Positions 35,138 through 43,887 are shown, numbered from the stretch's first letter. The stretch is 64,000 nucleotides of DNA from JAICMB01 sp963802915 (GCA_963802915.1 CAWDKQ010000016.1:124001-188000); one strand, 5' to 3'. Notes: generated by a model not told the origin, from the sequence alone. Program-made: numbers and translations.

Positions 35138-35184
35138 CCCAGAGCAGCAACGCAGTTCAGGACACTACCCCTGCGCTGCTAGGT

Positions 35185-35247
35185 TTGACATCCCCCGACG
35201 GAATGTGTAATTATTCACTTAGCTGAATAAACATTCAGCGGAGGAGG
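35185..35247 (+). promoter_or_regulatory. argF promoter with paired ARG boxes and ribosome site
   Basis: TTGACA (35185-35190) is a perfect -35 box; AATTAT (35209-35214) is a fair -10 box at 18 bases. ARG box 1 (TGTGTAATTATTCA, 35204-35217) covers the -10, and box 2 (TGAATAAACATTCA, 35224-35237) covers the start of the transcript. Their centres are 20 bases apart, as for a paired operator. GGAGGAGG at 35240-35247 is the ribosome site. Arginine-bound ArgR should repress here. Confidence 0.75.
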
Positions 35248-35252
35248 ATTTC

Positions 35253-36209
35253 ATGGCTGCTACGTTGCCCGTCAACATCTCCTACATCGCTCCCTCCAGG
35301 ATTGCCGCCGGGAATCTGACCCGCGACCTGGACCTCACCGACGACGAGTTGGGCGGTCTGCTCGACCTGACCGGCCGAATCAAAGGTCATCCGGCCCGCT
35401 TTGCGCAGGTCCTCAACGGCAGCTATATCAGCCTTCTGTTCGAAAAACCTTCTCTTCGCACGCGCATGACGTTCGAGCTCGCCATCAAGCAGCTCGGCGG
35501 GGATGCGGTCACCAGCATCGGTCCGATCGGCGATCGCGAGCCGCTCAAAGATGTGGCTCGGAACCTCGATCGCTGGACGCAGGCTATCGTTGCCAGGACT
35601 TTCTCGCAGCAGACCATCGACGGGCTGGCCCACTGGTCCAGCGTGCCCGTGGTCAACGCCCTCAGCGATATGTATCATCCCTGTCAGGCCTTGGCCGACA
35701 TCTTCACACTGCAGGAGCAGTTTGGGGATCTGCGGGGGCTGAAGCTGGCGTTCGTGGGCGACGGAAACAATGTCGCGCATTCGTTGATGCTTTGCGCCGC
35801 GCGGTTGGGGATGAATTTCTCGTTGGGGTGCCCGGCGGGTTATGAGCCGAATCCGGCAGTACTGGAGGAGGCATCCGGCCTCGCGGATCTTACGGGTGCG
35901 GCGATCGAAGTGACCAACGATCCGTTTGCGGCGGTCGCCGGGGCGGATGCGATTTACACGGACGTTTGGACCAGCATGGGGCAGGAAAGCGAAAAACAGC
36001 AGCGGCTCGCCGATTTTGCCGAGTTTCAAGTCAACGCCGCGCTGATGGACTCGGCGCGACCTGAGGCCAGATTCATGCACTGCCTCCCGGCGAAACGCGG
36101 CGAAGAAGTCACTGACGAGGTGATCGAGAGCTCAAATTCGGTGGTCTTCGATCAGGCCGAGAACCGTTTGCACGCGCAAAAAGCCTTACTTCTGATGCTC
36201 TTAGCGTAG
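35253..36209 (+). CDS. argF: Ornithine carbamoyltransferase
   Basis: This enzyme makes citrulline from ornithine and carbamoyl phosphate in arginine synthesis. The 318-residue product has the carbamoyl-phosphate motif as SLRTR (67-71, usual STRTR), HPCQALADI at 142 and the ornithine-side HCLPAKRGEEVTDEV near 275. The Thr-to-Leu change in the first motif is uncommon and could point to an acylated-ornithine relative, but HPCQALADI and HCLP favour ornithine. Paired ARG boxes directly upstream support an arginine-pathway role. It stands alone without other arg genes. Confidence 0.9.
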   Translation: MAATLPVNISYIAPSRIAAGNLTRDLDLTDDELGGLLDLTGRIKGHPARFAQVLNGSYISLLFEKPSLRTRMTFELAIKQLGGDAVTSIGPIGDREPLKDVARNLDRWTQAIVARTFSQQTIDGLAHWSSVPVVNALSDMYHPCQALADIFTLQEQFGDLRGLKLAFVGDGNNVAHSLMLCAARLGMNFSLGCPAGYEPNPAVLEEASGLADLTGAAIEVTNDPFAAVAGADAIYTDVWTSMGQESEKQQRLADFAEFQVNAALMDSARPEARFMHCLPAKRGEEVTDEVIESSNSVVFDQAENRLHAQKALLLMLLA

Positions 36210-36326
36210 CAGCCGGCGCGCATTTGCAGGTGATCGGCTAAGAGCATTTGACCCTCAAAATAGTACGAACGGCCAGTTGGCCGGGTGTATCCGAAATGGC
36301 ACAATTGTCACAGATCGGAGATCGCC

Positions 36327-36527
36327 ATGACAGGACATCTTGTCACCTTCATCATTCGGATGAAGATCTGGAGAGATAACAGCGGCCAGGACATGCTGGA
36401 GTACGCTTGTTTTGTTGCCGCGATTTGTCTCATGTACGCAGCTATTTCCCCTAGCGTTGTCTCGTCGCTCTCGACGATCTTCTCGAAGGTTGCGGACACG
36501 GCCTCGTCGGCAGCCAGTACCAGTTAG
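36327..36527 (+). CDS. Flp/Fap-type (type IVb) pilin subunit
   Basis: A 66-residue prepilin from the ATG at 36327, preceded by GGAG. A basic leader (RMKIWRDNSG) is followed by the processing site G-QDMLEYACF with Glu at +5 of the mature chain, then one hydrophobic helix and a small Ser-rich tail, exactly the Flp layout. A prepilin peptidase would cut after the Gly. No tad/cpa assembly genes are adjacent, so it is an orphan here. An upstream ATG at 36285 is less likely. Confidence 0.85.
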   Translation: MTGHLVTFIIRMKIWRDNSGQDMLEYACFVAAICLMYAAISPSVVSSLSTIFSKVADTASSAASTS

Positions 36528-36639
36528 CCGCCGCGCAAATTTTACTCAAACGCGCGGCTCGATAGCATTCTCTTTCAAAATGGAGCAGTGCGCCTTTCGC
36601 GATCGTTTAGAATAGTGGGTCGCGGAGGTCTTCAACAAC

Positions 36640-37524
36640 TTGCCCCAAACCCCTAACCGTCTTCAGGAAGTTCTTCAGAAGCACGAGGACGCACTTCTTA
36701 AAGATTGGCTCGCATTCCAAGCCGCCAGCGCCGGCCGGCGCGCTTCGGCTGGTGAGGAACAACAGCTTGCCGCTCAGTCGCGCGATTTCCTGGCAACCCT
36801 ACGCCAAGCGACCCAACAGGGCGGCGGCGATGACATCACCAAGGCGCCCTGGGCGCCGGTGCGCGAAGTTCTCAACAGCCTATCCGCCGCGCGGGCAAAG
36901 GCCGGCTCGTCGCCCACGCAGACCGCCATGTTTGTCTTCTCCTTAAAGGAACCGCTGTATCAACGGTTACGGGAGGAAATTGGAGACACTCCGGAACTCT
37001 CGAGAGAATTGTGGTACGCCACAGCGATTCTGGATCGTCTGGGTCTCTATACGATGGAGGCTTTTTCCAGAACCCGCGAAGAGGTGATTGCACGGCAGCA
37101 GCAAGAATTGCTGGAGCTCTCGACGCCGGTCGTGCGACTGTGGGACAACGTTCTGGCGCTTCCTCTCATCGGGACCCTGGACAGCGCGCGTACCCAAATT
37201 GTGATGCAAAATCTGCTGGAAGCGATCGTGGAGACACGATCGGACATCGCGGTGATCGATATCACGGGAGTTCCCACGGTGGATACCCTGGTGGCGCAGC
37301 ACCTTCTGAAGACGGTCGCCGCGGCGCGGCTTATGGGCGCGGACTGCATTATTAGCGGCATCCGTCCGCAGATCGCGCAGACGATTATCCACCTTGGTGT
37401 GAACCTCCAGGACGTTATCACAAAGGCCACGCTCGCGGACGCCTTCGCGATCGCACTCCAGCGGACCGGCTACACGATATCGCGAAAAGCGGCGTCCTCC
37501 GGCGCCAATGCGAACTCGAGGTGA
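36640..37524 (+). CDS. rsbR: Stressosome co-antagonist RsbR
   Basis: A 294-residue protein: residues about 1-150 form the helical sensor half (globin-like non-heme in the family) and 158-285 a STAS domain. IVMQNLLEAIVETRSDIAVIDITGVPTVDT is the STAS core. By comparison with Bacillus RsbRA the phosphorylated threonines would be T179 (LIGTLD) and T216 (VDT). The start is TTG 36640 after GGAGG. It opens a six-gene run with overlapping or nearly touching ends through 42524. The signal it senses is unknown. Confidence 0.92.
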   Translation: MPQTPNRLQEVLQKHEDALLKDWLAFQAASAGRRASAGEEQQLAAQSRDFLATLRQATQQGGGDDITKAPWAPVREVLNSLSAARAKAGSSPTQTAMFVFSLKEPLYQRLREEIGDTPELSRELWYATAILDRLGLYTMEAFSRTREEVIARQQQELLELSTPVVRLWDNVLALPLIGTLDSARTQIVMQNLLEAIVETRSDIAVIDITGVPTVDTLVAQHLLKTVAAARLMGADCIISGIRPQIAQTIIHLGVNLQDVITKATLADAFAIALQRTGYTISRKAASSGANANSR

Positions 37525-37529
37525 TTTGA

Positions 37530-37925
37530 GTGGAACGGATACCCATTCTGAAAATGGGCGAGTTCCTCCTGGTAACCATTCAGGTGGACATGCACGACCA
37601 ACTCGCCCTCACCTTGCAAGACGACCTCACCGAGAAGATCGTGAAATGGCACTCCCATGGAGTGCTGATCGACATTTCCGCACTCGAGATGGTGGATTCG
37701 TTTATCGGGCGCATGTTGAGCAATATCGCGAATATGGCGCGGTTGCTCGACGCCGAAACGGTCGTGGTCGGGATGCAACCCTCCGTTGCCATCACATTGG
37801 TGGAACTCGGGCTGCCCATGAAAGGCATTCGCACTGCTCTGGACGTCGAAAAAGGCATGATGGCGCTAGAGGCCTCGCTCCATGCGAGCCGCTACATGGG
37901 TGAAGATGGAAGTACAGACGTCTGA
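37530..37925 (+). CDS. rsbS: Stressosome scaffold RsbS (STAS)
   Basis: A 131-residue single STAS protein that forms the core of the stressosome with RsbR and holds RsbT inactive. The phosphorylation site is S57 in IDISALEMVDSFIG, equivalent to Bacillus S59. ILKMGEFLLVTIQVDMHDQLALTLQDDL is the usual N-terminal strand pair. It starts at GTG 37530, five bases after rsbR, and overlaps rsbT by 20 bases. Confidence 0.93.
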   Translation: MERIPILKMGEFLLVTIQVDMHDQLALTLQDDLTEKIVKWHSHGVLIDISALEMVDSFIGRMLSNIANMARLLDAETVVVGMQPSVAITLVELGLPMKGIRTALDVEKGMMALEASLHASRYMGEDGSTDV

Positions 37926-38316
37926 GACGTACGAAATTCGAAGTTCGGAAGACGTAGTTTCTGTCCGCCAGGCTGTGCGGCGCTGCGCGGTCGAGACCGG
38001 CTTTAACCTCGTGGATCAGACGAAGATCGTGACCGCATCGAGCGAGTTGGCGCGGAACACGCTCGATTACGGCGGAGGCGGGACGGCGACCATTGAAATC
38101 GTGCAGAACGGTTCGCGGAGGGGCGTGCGCGTTCGTTTCGAAGATGAAGGTCCCGGGATTGCCGATATCGAACAAGCTTTGAAAGACGGATTCACTTCGG
38201 GTTCGGGCATGGGGCTCGGTCTGGGCGGCTCGAAACGACTGTCGCACGAATTCGATATCGATTCCGAACCCGGCAAAGGGACCAGGGTAACCATCCTGCG
38301 ATGGAAGGGTCTATAA
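37906..38316 (+). CDS. rsbT: Serine/threonine kinase RsbT (GHKL)
   Basis: RsbT phosphorylates RsbS and RsbR and, once released, activates a downstream partner. The 136-residue product has the N box SSELARNTLDYG, G1 box EDEGPGIAD and G2 box GMGLGLGGSKRL. I start at ATG 37906 (MEVQTSETYEI); an earlier ATG at 37882 adds eight residues. In Bacillus the partner is the phosphatase RsbU; here the next genes encode a phosphatase fusion and histidine kinases instead. Confidence 0.92.
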   Translation: MEVQTSETYEIRSSEDVVSVRQAVRRCAVETGFNLVDQTKIVTASSELARNTLDYGGGGTATIEIVQNGSRRGVRVRFEDEGPGIADIEQALKDGFTSGSGMGLGLGGSKRLSHEFDIDSEPGKGTRVTILRWKGL

Positions 38317-38320
38317 ACGG

Positions 38321-39298
38321 GTGGCCACTTTAACCGCACATATCGAAGATCCCAGCCAAATCTCCGAAGCTCGGCGGAACGCGCGCCACCTCGCGGCTGG
38401 GATGGGCTTCGACGAGTCGGCTATTGAGAAGGTCGCAATCGTCGTTACGGAAGCTGGAACAAACCTCCTAAAACATGCCACCGCAGGTCTGATTCTGATG
38501 ACGCCCACAGAGTCGGGCGCGATCGAGGTGATCGCGCTGGATAAGGGACCCGGCATATCGGATTTCGACATTTGCGTTTATGACGGCTACAGCACCACGG
38601 GTACTGCCGGAACCGGCCTAGGAGCCATTGCGCGTTTGTCGTCGTACTGCGATGTATATTCGCGGCCCGGCCACGGCACGACCTTGCTGGCCCGCGTGTC
38701 GCCGGATGCCGCGAAGCATGAGACCAGTAGTACCAGCGCCGTGCAGGTCCCAAAGCCCGGCCAGGATGTCTGCGGCGATCAATGGGGAATGAGCGGCTCG
38801 AACGGGCAGTGTACCTTCCTGCTTGCCGATGGCCTGGGTCACGGACCGGAAGCAGCGAAAGCCTCACGAACTGCCGTCGAAATGCTCCATAAACATCCCG
38901 ATTTTCCTCCGGCTGAGTTGATGGATGCCGTACACAACGCGCTCCGCTCGACGCGGGGCGCTGCCGTTGCGATCGCCGAACTGGACCGGGACCGCGGCAT
39001 CATGCGTTTCGCCGGCCTGGGCAACATCAGCGCCACCGTATTCGCGGAAGGCGAGACGCCCAAACGCATGGTGTCCACAAACGGCACGGCCGGGATGGAA
39101 GCGCGACACATTCGCGAGTTTACTTACCCCTGGAACGAAGGCGCCGCGCTCGCTATGCATTCGGATGGAGTCGGGACGCATTGGAACCTGTCCGATTATC
39201 CAGCGCTGATCGCGCGGGATCCGGCCGTGATCGCCGGCGTGCTTTACCGCGATCACGTGCGCCGCACCGACGATGCAACCATCCTTGTGGCGAAATGA
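38321..39298 (+). CDS. RsbT-like ATPase fused to SpoIIE/RsbX-type PP2C phosphatase
   Basis: A 325-residue fusion. Residues about 1-130 are a GHKL ATPase of the RsbT/anti-sigma kind (VVTEAGTNLLKHATAG, DKGPGISD, GTAGTGLGAIARL). Residues about 145-325 are a PP2C phosphatase (GQDVCGDQWG, LLADGLGHGPEAA, HSDGVGTHW, RRTDDATILVAK) like RsbX, which resets RsbR and RsbS. One polypeptide could therefore both add and remove phosphate. GTG start five bases after rsbT; its stop overlaps the next ATG (ATGA). Confidence 0.88.
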   Translation: MATLTAHIEDPSQISEARRNARHLAAGMGFDESAIEKVAIVVTEAGTNLLKHATAGLILMTPTESGAIEVIALDKGPGISDFDICVYDGYSTTGTAGTGLGAIARLSSYCDVYSRPGHGTTLLARVSPDAAKHETSSTSAVQVPKPGQDVCGDQWGMSGSNGQCTFLLADGLGHGPEAAKASRTAVEMLHKHPDFPPAELMDAVHNALRSTRGAAVAIAELDRDRGIMRFAGLGNISATVFAEGETPKRMVSTNGTAGMEARHIREFTYPWNEGAALAMHSDGVGTHWNLSDYPALIARDPAVIAGVLYRDHVRRTDDATILVAK

Positions 39299-41424
39299 AC
39301 CTGCCGATTCTTACCGTCAATATCCGTTATGAGAACGATACGGTAGGAGCGCGCCAACGCGCTCGGCAAGTTGCGCGGCTGCTCGGCTACGACGCTCAGG
39401 ATCAGACGCGGATAGCAACGGCCGTCTCGGAGATCGCACGCAACGCGTTTCGCTACGCGGGCGGCGGGCGAGTGGAATACTCTGTGGAAACCGGGCCTCA
39501 GCCGGACTCTCTCGTTATTCGAATATCGGACAGCGGACCTGGAATAGCAGATCTCAACCGGATTCTGGAAGGGCGCTATCGCTCGGCTACCGGGATGGGT
39601 CTCGGCATTGTCGGCACACGCCGCCTGATGGACGACTTCGCAATCGAGTCGACACCCGGAAAAGGAACGGCGGTCACGCTCAAGAAAACTCTGCCGCGCA
39701 AGAGCGCCGGCCTCAGCAGGGAATCCATTCTGAGCGTCGCGGAGCAACTGGCGGCGGAGAAACCGCAAGATGCGTTTTCCGAAATCCAACTTCAGAACCA
39801 GGAACTCCTGCGCACCCTCGAAGAACTGCGGAAGCGCCAGGAGGACTTGAAACGGCTAAACCGGGAACTGGAGGACACCAATCGCGGTGTCGTGGCGCTG
39901 TATGCGGAACTGGACGAGAAAGCCGATCATTTGCGGCGCGCCGATGAGCTCAAATCCAAGTTTCTGTCCAACATGAGCCACGAATTCCGGTCGCCGCTGA
40001 ATTCGATTCTGGCGCTTAGCCGCTTGCTTCTCGACGGCGTCGATGGCCCACTGAACTCGGAACAGAAACAGCAGGTCGGATTCATACAGAGAGCGGCGGA
40101 CGATCTCTACGAACTTGTGAACGATCTGCTGGACCTGGCCAAAGTAGAGGCCGGGAAAGTGGAAGTGAAGCCGGTGGAGTTCGAGGTTGCCAATCTGTTT
40201 GGCGCCTTGCGCGGCATGCTGCGTCCATTGTTCCTGAACCAGTCGGTGAACCTCGTCTTCGAAATCGCCGAAGAACTACCTGCGGTGTTTTCCGATGAAG
40301 GAAAGATCTCCCAGATTCTTCGGAACTTCATTTCGAACGCGTTGAAGTTCACCGAGCGTGGAGAGGTTCGGGTTTCGGCACATCTTTCCGACGGGGATCA
40401 ATTGGTGCTCTCCGTAGCCGACACCGGCATTGGAATCGCCAAAGAAGACCAGGAAAGAATTTTTCAGGACTTCGCGCAGATCGAGAACCCGATCCAGAAA
40501 CGCGTCAAAGGAACCGGGCTTGGACTTCCGCTTTCGCGCAAACTTGCCCACTTGCTCGGCGGGGAAGTCCATCTAACCAGCGAGCCGGGCGCGGGTTCTA
40601 CTTTTTCTTTGGCCGTCCCGCTCGTTTATCGAAGCGAAACTCCACGCCCGACACGCGATGCAATCGCGTTGCGGACCGGCCTGAAACCGGTTCTCGTAGT
40701 GGAAAACAGCGACGAAACAGTGCTTTTGTACGAAAAGTGGATCGACCAATCCGCTTTCCAAATCGTACACGCGCGATCGCTCGCCGAAGCACGGGAGGCG
40801 CTCGGCAAGATAAAACCCGCTCTTATAATCCTGGATGTCCTTTTGCGAGGCGAGGAAAGCTGGCATTTTTTGGAAAGTGTCCGGCAAACGCACCACACCA
40901 AAGATATTCCGGTTCTGATGGTGACCACGCTTGACGAAGAGCGAACCGCTTACCATTTGGGCGCGGCGGGCTATCTTAAGAAACCGGTCGACCCGCAGGT
41001 TTTCCGCAACGAAGTGCGCCGCTTGACGGCAGCGCAGTCTCTCGAACGGATTCTCATCATCGACGATAACGACCGCGACCGCTATCTGCTCAAACACTGG
41101 CTGCGCGACACCAATGTCCTGGTCCTCGAAGCATCGAACGGCTTGGAAGGGATCGAGAAGGCAAGAAATGATAAGCCCAAGGTAATCTTTCTTGACCTCG
41201 CAATGCCCGAGATGAGCGGCTTCGAAGTGCTCGAGAAACTCAAGTCGGATCCGGTTACCCGTTCGATCGCGGTGATCGTGAGCACCTCCATGCGGTTGAG
41301 CAGCGGGGATCGCGAACGGCTGAACAGTCATGCAGCGGCCATTATGTCCAAGGAGAACCTGGGCCGGGACGAAGCGCTCCATACGGTTCGGCAGACGGTT
41401 GAGGATTTCCTCCTTGCCCCGTGA
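39295..41424 (+). CDS. Hybrid histidine kinase: RsbT-like ATPase, HisKA-HATPase, two receivers
   Basis: A 709-residue soluble protein. Order: RsbT-like ATPase at 1-133 (AVSEIARNAFRYAGGG, SDSGPGIADL, GMGLGIVGTRRL), coiled coil at about 150-222, HisKA with H229 (SNMSHEFRSPLNS), HATPase to about 470 (NFISNALKF, DTGIGI, GTGLGLPLS), receiver 1 from about 490 (IILDVLLRG) and receiver 2 from about 590 (IFLDLAMPEMSGF). No sensor or membrane helix is present, so the input is probably RsbR/RsbS through the N-terminal ATPase. It overlaps both neighbours by 4 bases. Confidence 0.9.
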   Translation: MNLPILTVNIRYENDTVGARQRARQVARLLGYDAQDQTRIATAVSEIARNAFRYAGGGRVEYSVETGPQPDSLVIRISDSGPGIADLNRILEGRYRSATGMGLGIVGTRRLMDDFAIESTPGKGTAVTLKKTLPRKSAGLSRESILSVAEQLAAEKPQDAFSEIQLQNQELLRTLEELRKRQEDLKRLNRELEDTNRGVVALYAELDEKADHLRRADELKSKFLSNMSHEFRSPLNSILALSRLLLDGVDGPLNSEQKQQVGFIQRAADDLYELVNDLLDLAKVEAGKVEVKPVEFEVANLFGALRGMLRPLFLNQSVNLVFEIAEELPAVFSDEGKISQILRNFISNALKFTERGEVRVSAHLSDGDQLVLSVADTGIGIAKEDQERIFQDFAQIENPIQKRVKGTGLGLPLSRKLAHLLGGEVHLTSEPGAGSTFSLAVPLVYRSETPRPTRDAIALRTGLKPVLVVENSDETVLLYEKWIDQSAFQIVHARSLAEAREALGKIKPALIILDVLLRGEESWHFLESVRQTHHTKDIPVLMVTTLDEERTAYHLGAAGYLKKPVDPQVFRNEVRRLTAAQSLERILIIDDNDRDRYLLKHWLRDTNVLVLEASNGLEGIEKARNDKPKVIFLDLAMPEMSGFEVLEKLKSDPVTRSIAVIVSTSMRLSSGDRERLNSHAAAIMSKENLGRDEALHTVRQTVEDFLLAP

Positions 41425-42524
41425 CAGGATATTCTGAGTACAGCTTTAATCTAATGCAAGCGCGGACCATTCTAAATGTGGACGACTATGCGCCGGGCCG
41501 CTACGCCCGCACCAAGGTGCTGACACAAGCCGGCTTCGAAGTCAAAGAGGCCTCCACCGGCCGGGAAGCATTGCGCGTGGCTATGGAATGGCATCCCCAA
41601 CTCGTGGTTCTGGACGTCAACCTTCCGGATATCAACGGCCTCGAAGTTTGCCAACGCCTGAAAGAGAACCCGCTCACGTCCGCCATCGTCGTGCTACACC
41701 TTACGGCCTCAAAGATCCTGCCGGATGACATGGTGCGGGGGTTGAACAGCGGCGCGGACAGCTATCTGAGCGAACCTGTTGAGCCCGGAGTGCTAGTCGC
41801 AACTATTCGAGCCCTTCTGCGCGCCAGGCAAGCTGAAGAGGCACTCCGCCGGTCGAACGACGAGCTACAACATTTTGCGTACATGGTGTCGCACGAACTG
41901 AACGAGCCGCTGCGGATGATCACCGCGTACACGCAACTGCTCGCCAAGAGGTACGCGGGACACATCGACGAAACCGCCGACGAATACATCGACCATACGC
42001 TCAAGGCGGCCAATCGGCTGCATGGTTTCGTGCAGGATGTTCTCAATTTTTCCCGGGCCACGGCCGCGGAGCGAAACTTCGGAACCGTCTCGATGGAGTC
42101 GGTTTTAGGTACGGCGCTGTACGAATTGCAAATCTCGATCGTCCAAAGCGGCGCCGTGATTACCAACGATCCGATGCCTACGGTCTTTGGCAACGAGATG
42201 CGCCTGGTTCGAGTATTCGCAAACCTCATCGCGAATGCCATCAAGTATCGCTCCGAAGAAACTCCGAAGATTCATATTGGAGTCAAAGAACAAGACGACT
42301 ACTGGCTGTTTTCATTCCGCGACAACGGAATCGGGATCGAAAAGCAGTATTGGGACACGATCTTCCAGGTGTTCAAGCGTCTGCACGGGAAGGACGTTCC
42401 GGGCAGCGGCATCGGACTGGCTTTATGCAAACGCGTAATTGAGAATCACGGCGGCACGATCTGGCTCGAATCGGAGCCGGGACAGGGATCCACATTCTTT
42501 TTTACTATTCCCATCGCGGCTTAG
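41421..42524 (+). CDS. Receiver-histidine kinase (REC-HisKA-HATPase)
   Basis: A 367-residue soluble protein. The receiver covers about 15-132 with the acceptor D65 (LVVLDVNLPDING); the usual Lys-Pro near the end is SEP (DSYLSEPVEP), a change common in this subgroup. HisKA carries H158 (YMVSHELNEPLRM), and the ATPase has NLIANAIKY, DNGIGI and GSGIGLALC. It starts at GTG 41421 overlapping the previous stop (GTGA). As the last gene of the stressosome operon it may receive phosphate from the hybrid kinase. Confidence 0.9.
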   Translation: MTGYSEYSFNLMQARTILNVDDYAPGRYARTKVLTQAGFEVKEASTGREALRVAMEWHPQLVVLDVNLPDINGLEVCQRLKENPLTSAIVVLHLTASKILPDDMVRGLNSGADSYLSEPVEPGVLVATIRALLRARQAEEALRRSNDELQHFAYMVSHELNEPLRMITAYTQLLAKRYAGHIDETADEYIDHTLKAANRLHGFVQDVLNFSRATAAERNFGTVSMESVLGTALYELQISIVQSGAVITNDPMPTVFGNEMRLVRVFANLIANAIKYRSEETPKIHIGVKEQDDYWLFSFRDNGIGIEKQYWDTIFQVFKRLHGKDVPGSGIGLALCKRVIENHGGTIWLESEPGQGSTFFFTIPIAA

Positions 42525-42572
42525 AAATTCATCCCGATGTCACTCTCATGATGGCGTCCGCGTCCACTCAGC

Positions 42573-43883
42573 GTGCCTGGTAGCCTGCACTTCGCGGTGC
42601 GCGCGTTGCGCTCGCGCAATTATCGATTATTCTTCACCGGCCAGAGTATCTCGCTCATCGGGACCTGGATGACGCGCATCGCCACAAGCTGGCTGGTCTA
42701 CCGGCTTACCGATTCCGCGTTCCTTCTCGGACTGGTCAGCTTCGCGGGCCAGATTCCATCTTTTCTTGTGACGCCACTCGCCGGGGTATGGGTAGATCGC
42801 TGGGACCGGCATCGTACGCTGGTCGTCACGCAGACCCTGGCGATGATCCAATCCTTCATGCTGGCGGGACTGGCATTCGGTCACGTGATCACGGTGTGGC
42901 AGATCATCGTGCTGGCGTTTTTTCAAGGACTCATTAACGCCTTCGATATGCCCGCGCGACAGTCGTTCGTGATTCAGATGATCGAAGACCGCGCGGACCT
43001 CGGCAACGCGATCGCGCTGAATTCATCCATGGTGAACGCCTCGCGGTTGGTCGGGCCGGCCATTGCGGGGATGTTGATTGCCACGGCTGGAGAGGCGTAT
43101 TGTTTCCTGATTGACGGGATCAGCTACATCGCGGTGATCGTCTCGCTGCTCGCGATGCGCATCCCGCCCACGCCTTCGCGCGTCCGTGAAACCCGGGTCT
43201 ATGAGGAACTCGCCGAGGGTTGGAAGTACGTCGTTCAATCGATACCGATCCGGTCCATTCTGATGTTGCTCGGGCTCGTGAGTTTCGTGGGGATGCCGTA
43301 TACGGTTCTGATGCCGATCTTCGCTTCATCCGTCTTGCACGGCGGCGCGCATACGCTCGGGTTTCTCATGGCTGCATCCGGCGTGGGCGCGCTCGCGAGC
43401 GCGATTTCTCTGACGGCTCGAAGAAGCGTTTTAGGGCTAGGTAAGATGATTCCGATTTCAGCCGCGATCTTCGGAGCGGCGTTGATTGTTTTCTCTTATT
43501 CGCGGATTCTCTGGCTGTCGCTCTTGACGATGCTGTTCACGGGCTTCGGCATGATGCAGCAGATGGCGTCGAGCAACACAATTCTCCAGACCATCGTGCA
43601 TGAAGAGAAGCGCGGGCGCGTGATGGCATACTACACGATGGCGTTTGTCGGTGTCGCGCCTTTCGGTAGTCTGTTGGCGGGAGCGGCCGCCGGTCGCATC
43701 GGCGCGCCCGCGACTCTAACGATCGGCGGCGTGCTGTGTATCGCGGCAGCAGCCTGGTTCGCTTTCGAACTCCGCCGCATTCGAATGCAGGTCCGCCCGA
43801 TTTATGTCGAGCTCGGCATTTTGCCCGAAGTCGCTACCGGCTTGCAGGCCGCGGCCGCGCTACAGGTACCGCCAGAGGATTGA
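42573..43883 (+). CDS. MFS exporter, MFS_3/EntS-like
   Basis: A 436-residue 12-helix transporter. The N-terminal ALRSRNYRLFFTGQSISLIGTWM and motif A-like GVWVDRWDRHRTLV, and later DMPARQSFVIQMI, are characteristic of the EntS/MFS_3 exporter group. It starts at GTG 42573 without a good ribosome site. It lies 48 bases after the receiver-kinase gene and may be read through from the stressosome operon. Cargo unknown, perhaps siderophore or drug. Confidence 0.87.
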   Translation: MPGSLHFAVRALRSRNYRLFFTGQSISLIGTWMTRIATSWLVYRLTDSAFLLGLVSFAGQIPSFLVTPLAGVWVDRWDRHRTLVVTQTLAMIQSFMLAGLAFGHVITVWQIIVLAFFQGLINAFDMPARQSFVIQMIEDRADLGNAIALNSSMVNASRLVGPAIAGMLIATAGEAYCFLIDGISYIAVIVSLLAMRIPPTPSRVRETRVYEELAEGWKYVVQSIPIRSILMLLGLVSFVGMPYTVLMPIFASSVLHGGAHTLGFLMAASGVGALASAISLTARRSVLGLGKMIPISAAIFGAALIVFSYSRILWLSLLTMLFTGFGMMQQMASSNTILQTIVHEEKRGRVMAYYTMAFVGVAPFGSLLAGAAAGRIGAPATLTIGGVLCIAAAAWFAFELRRIRMQVRPIYVELGILPEVATGLQAAAALQVPPED

Positions 43884-43887
43884 AAGG

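Noticed and set aside
36270..36283. Hairpin CGGCCA-gt-TGGCCG after argF
   Set aside because: Short stem, no T-run; not enough for a terminator.
36297..36312. Sigma-54-like promoter before the pilin gene (TGGCAC...TCACA)
   Set aside because: The -24 half fits, but the essential G of the -12 element is missing.
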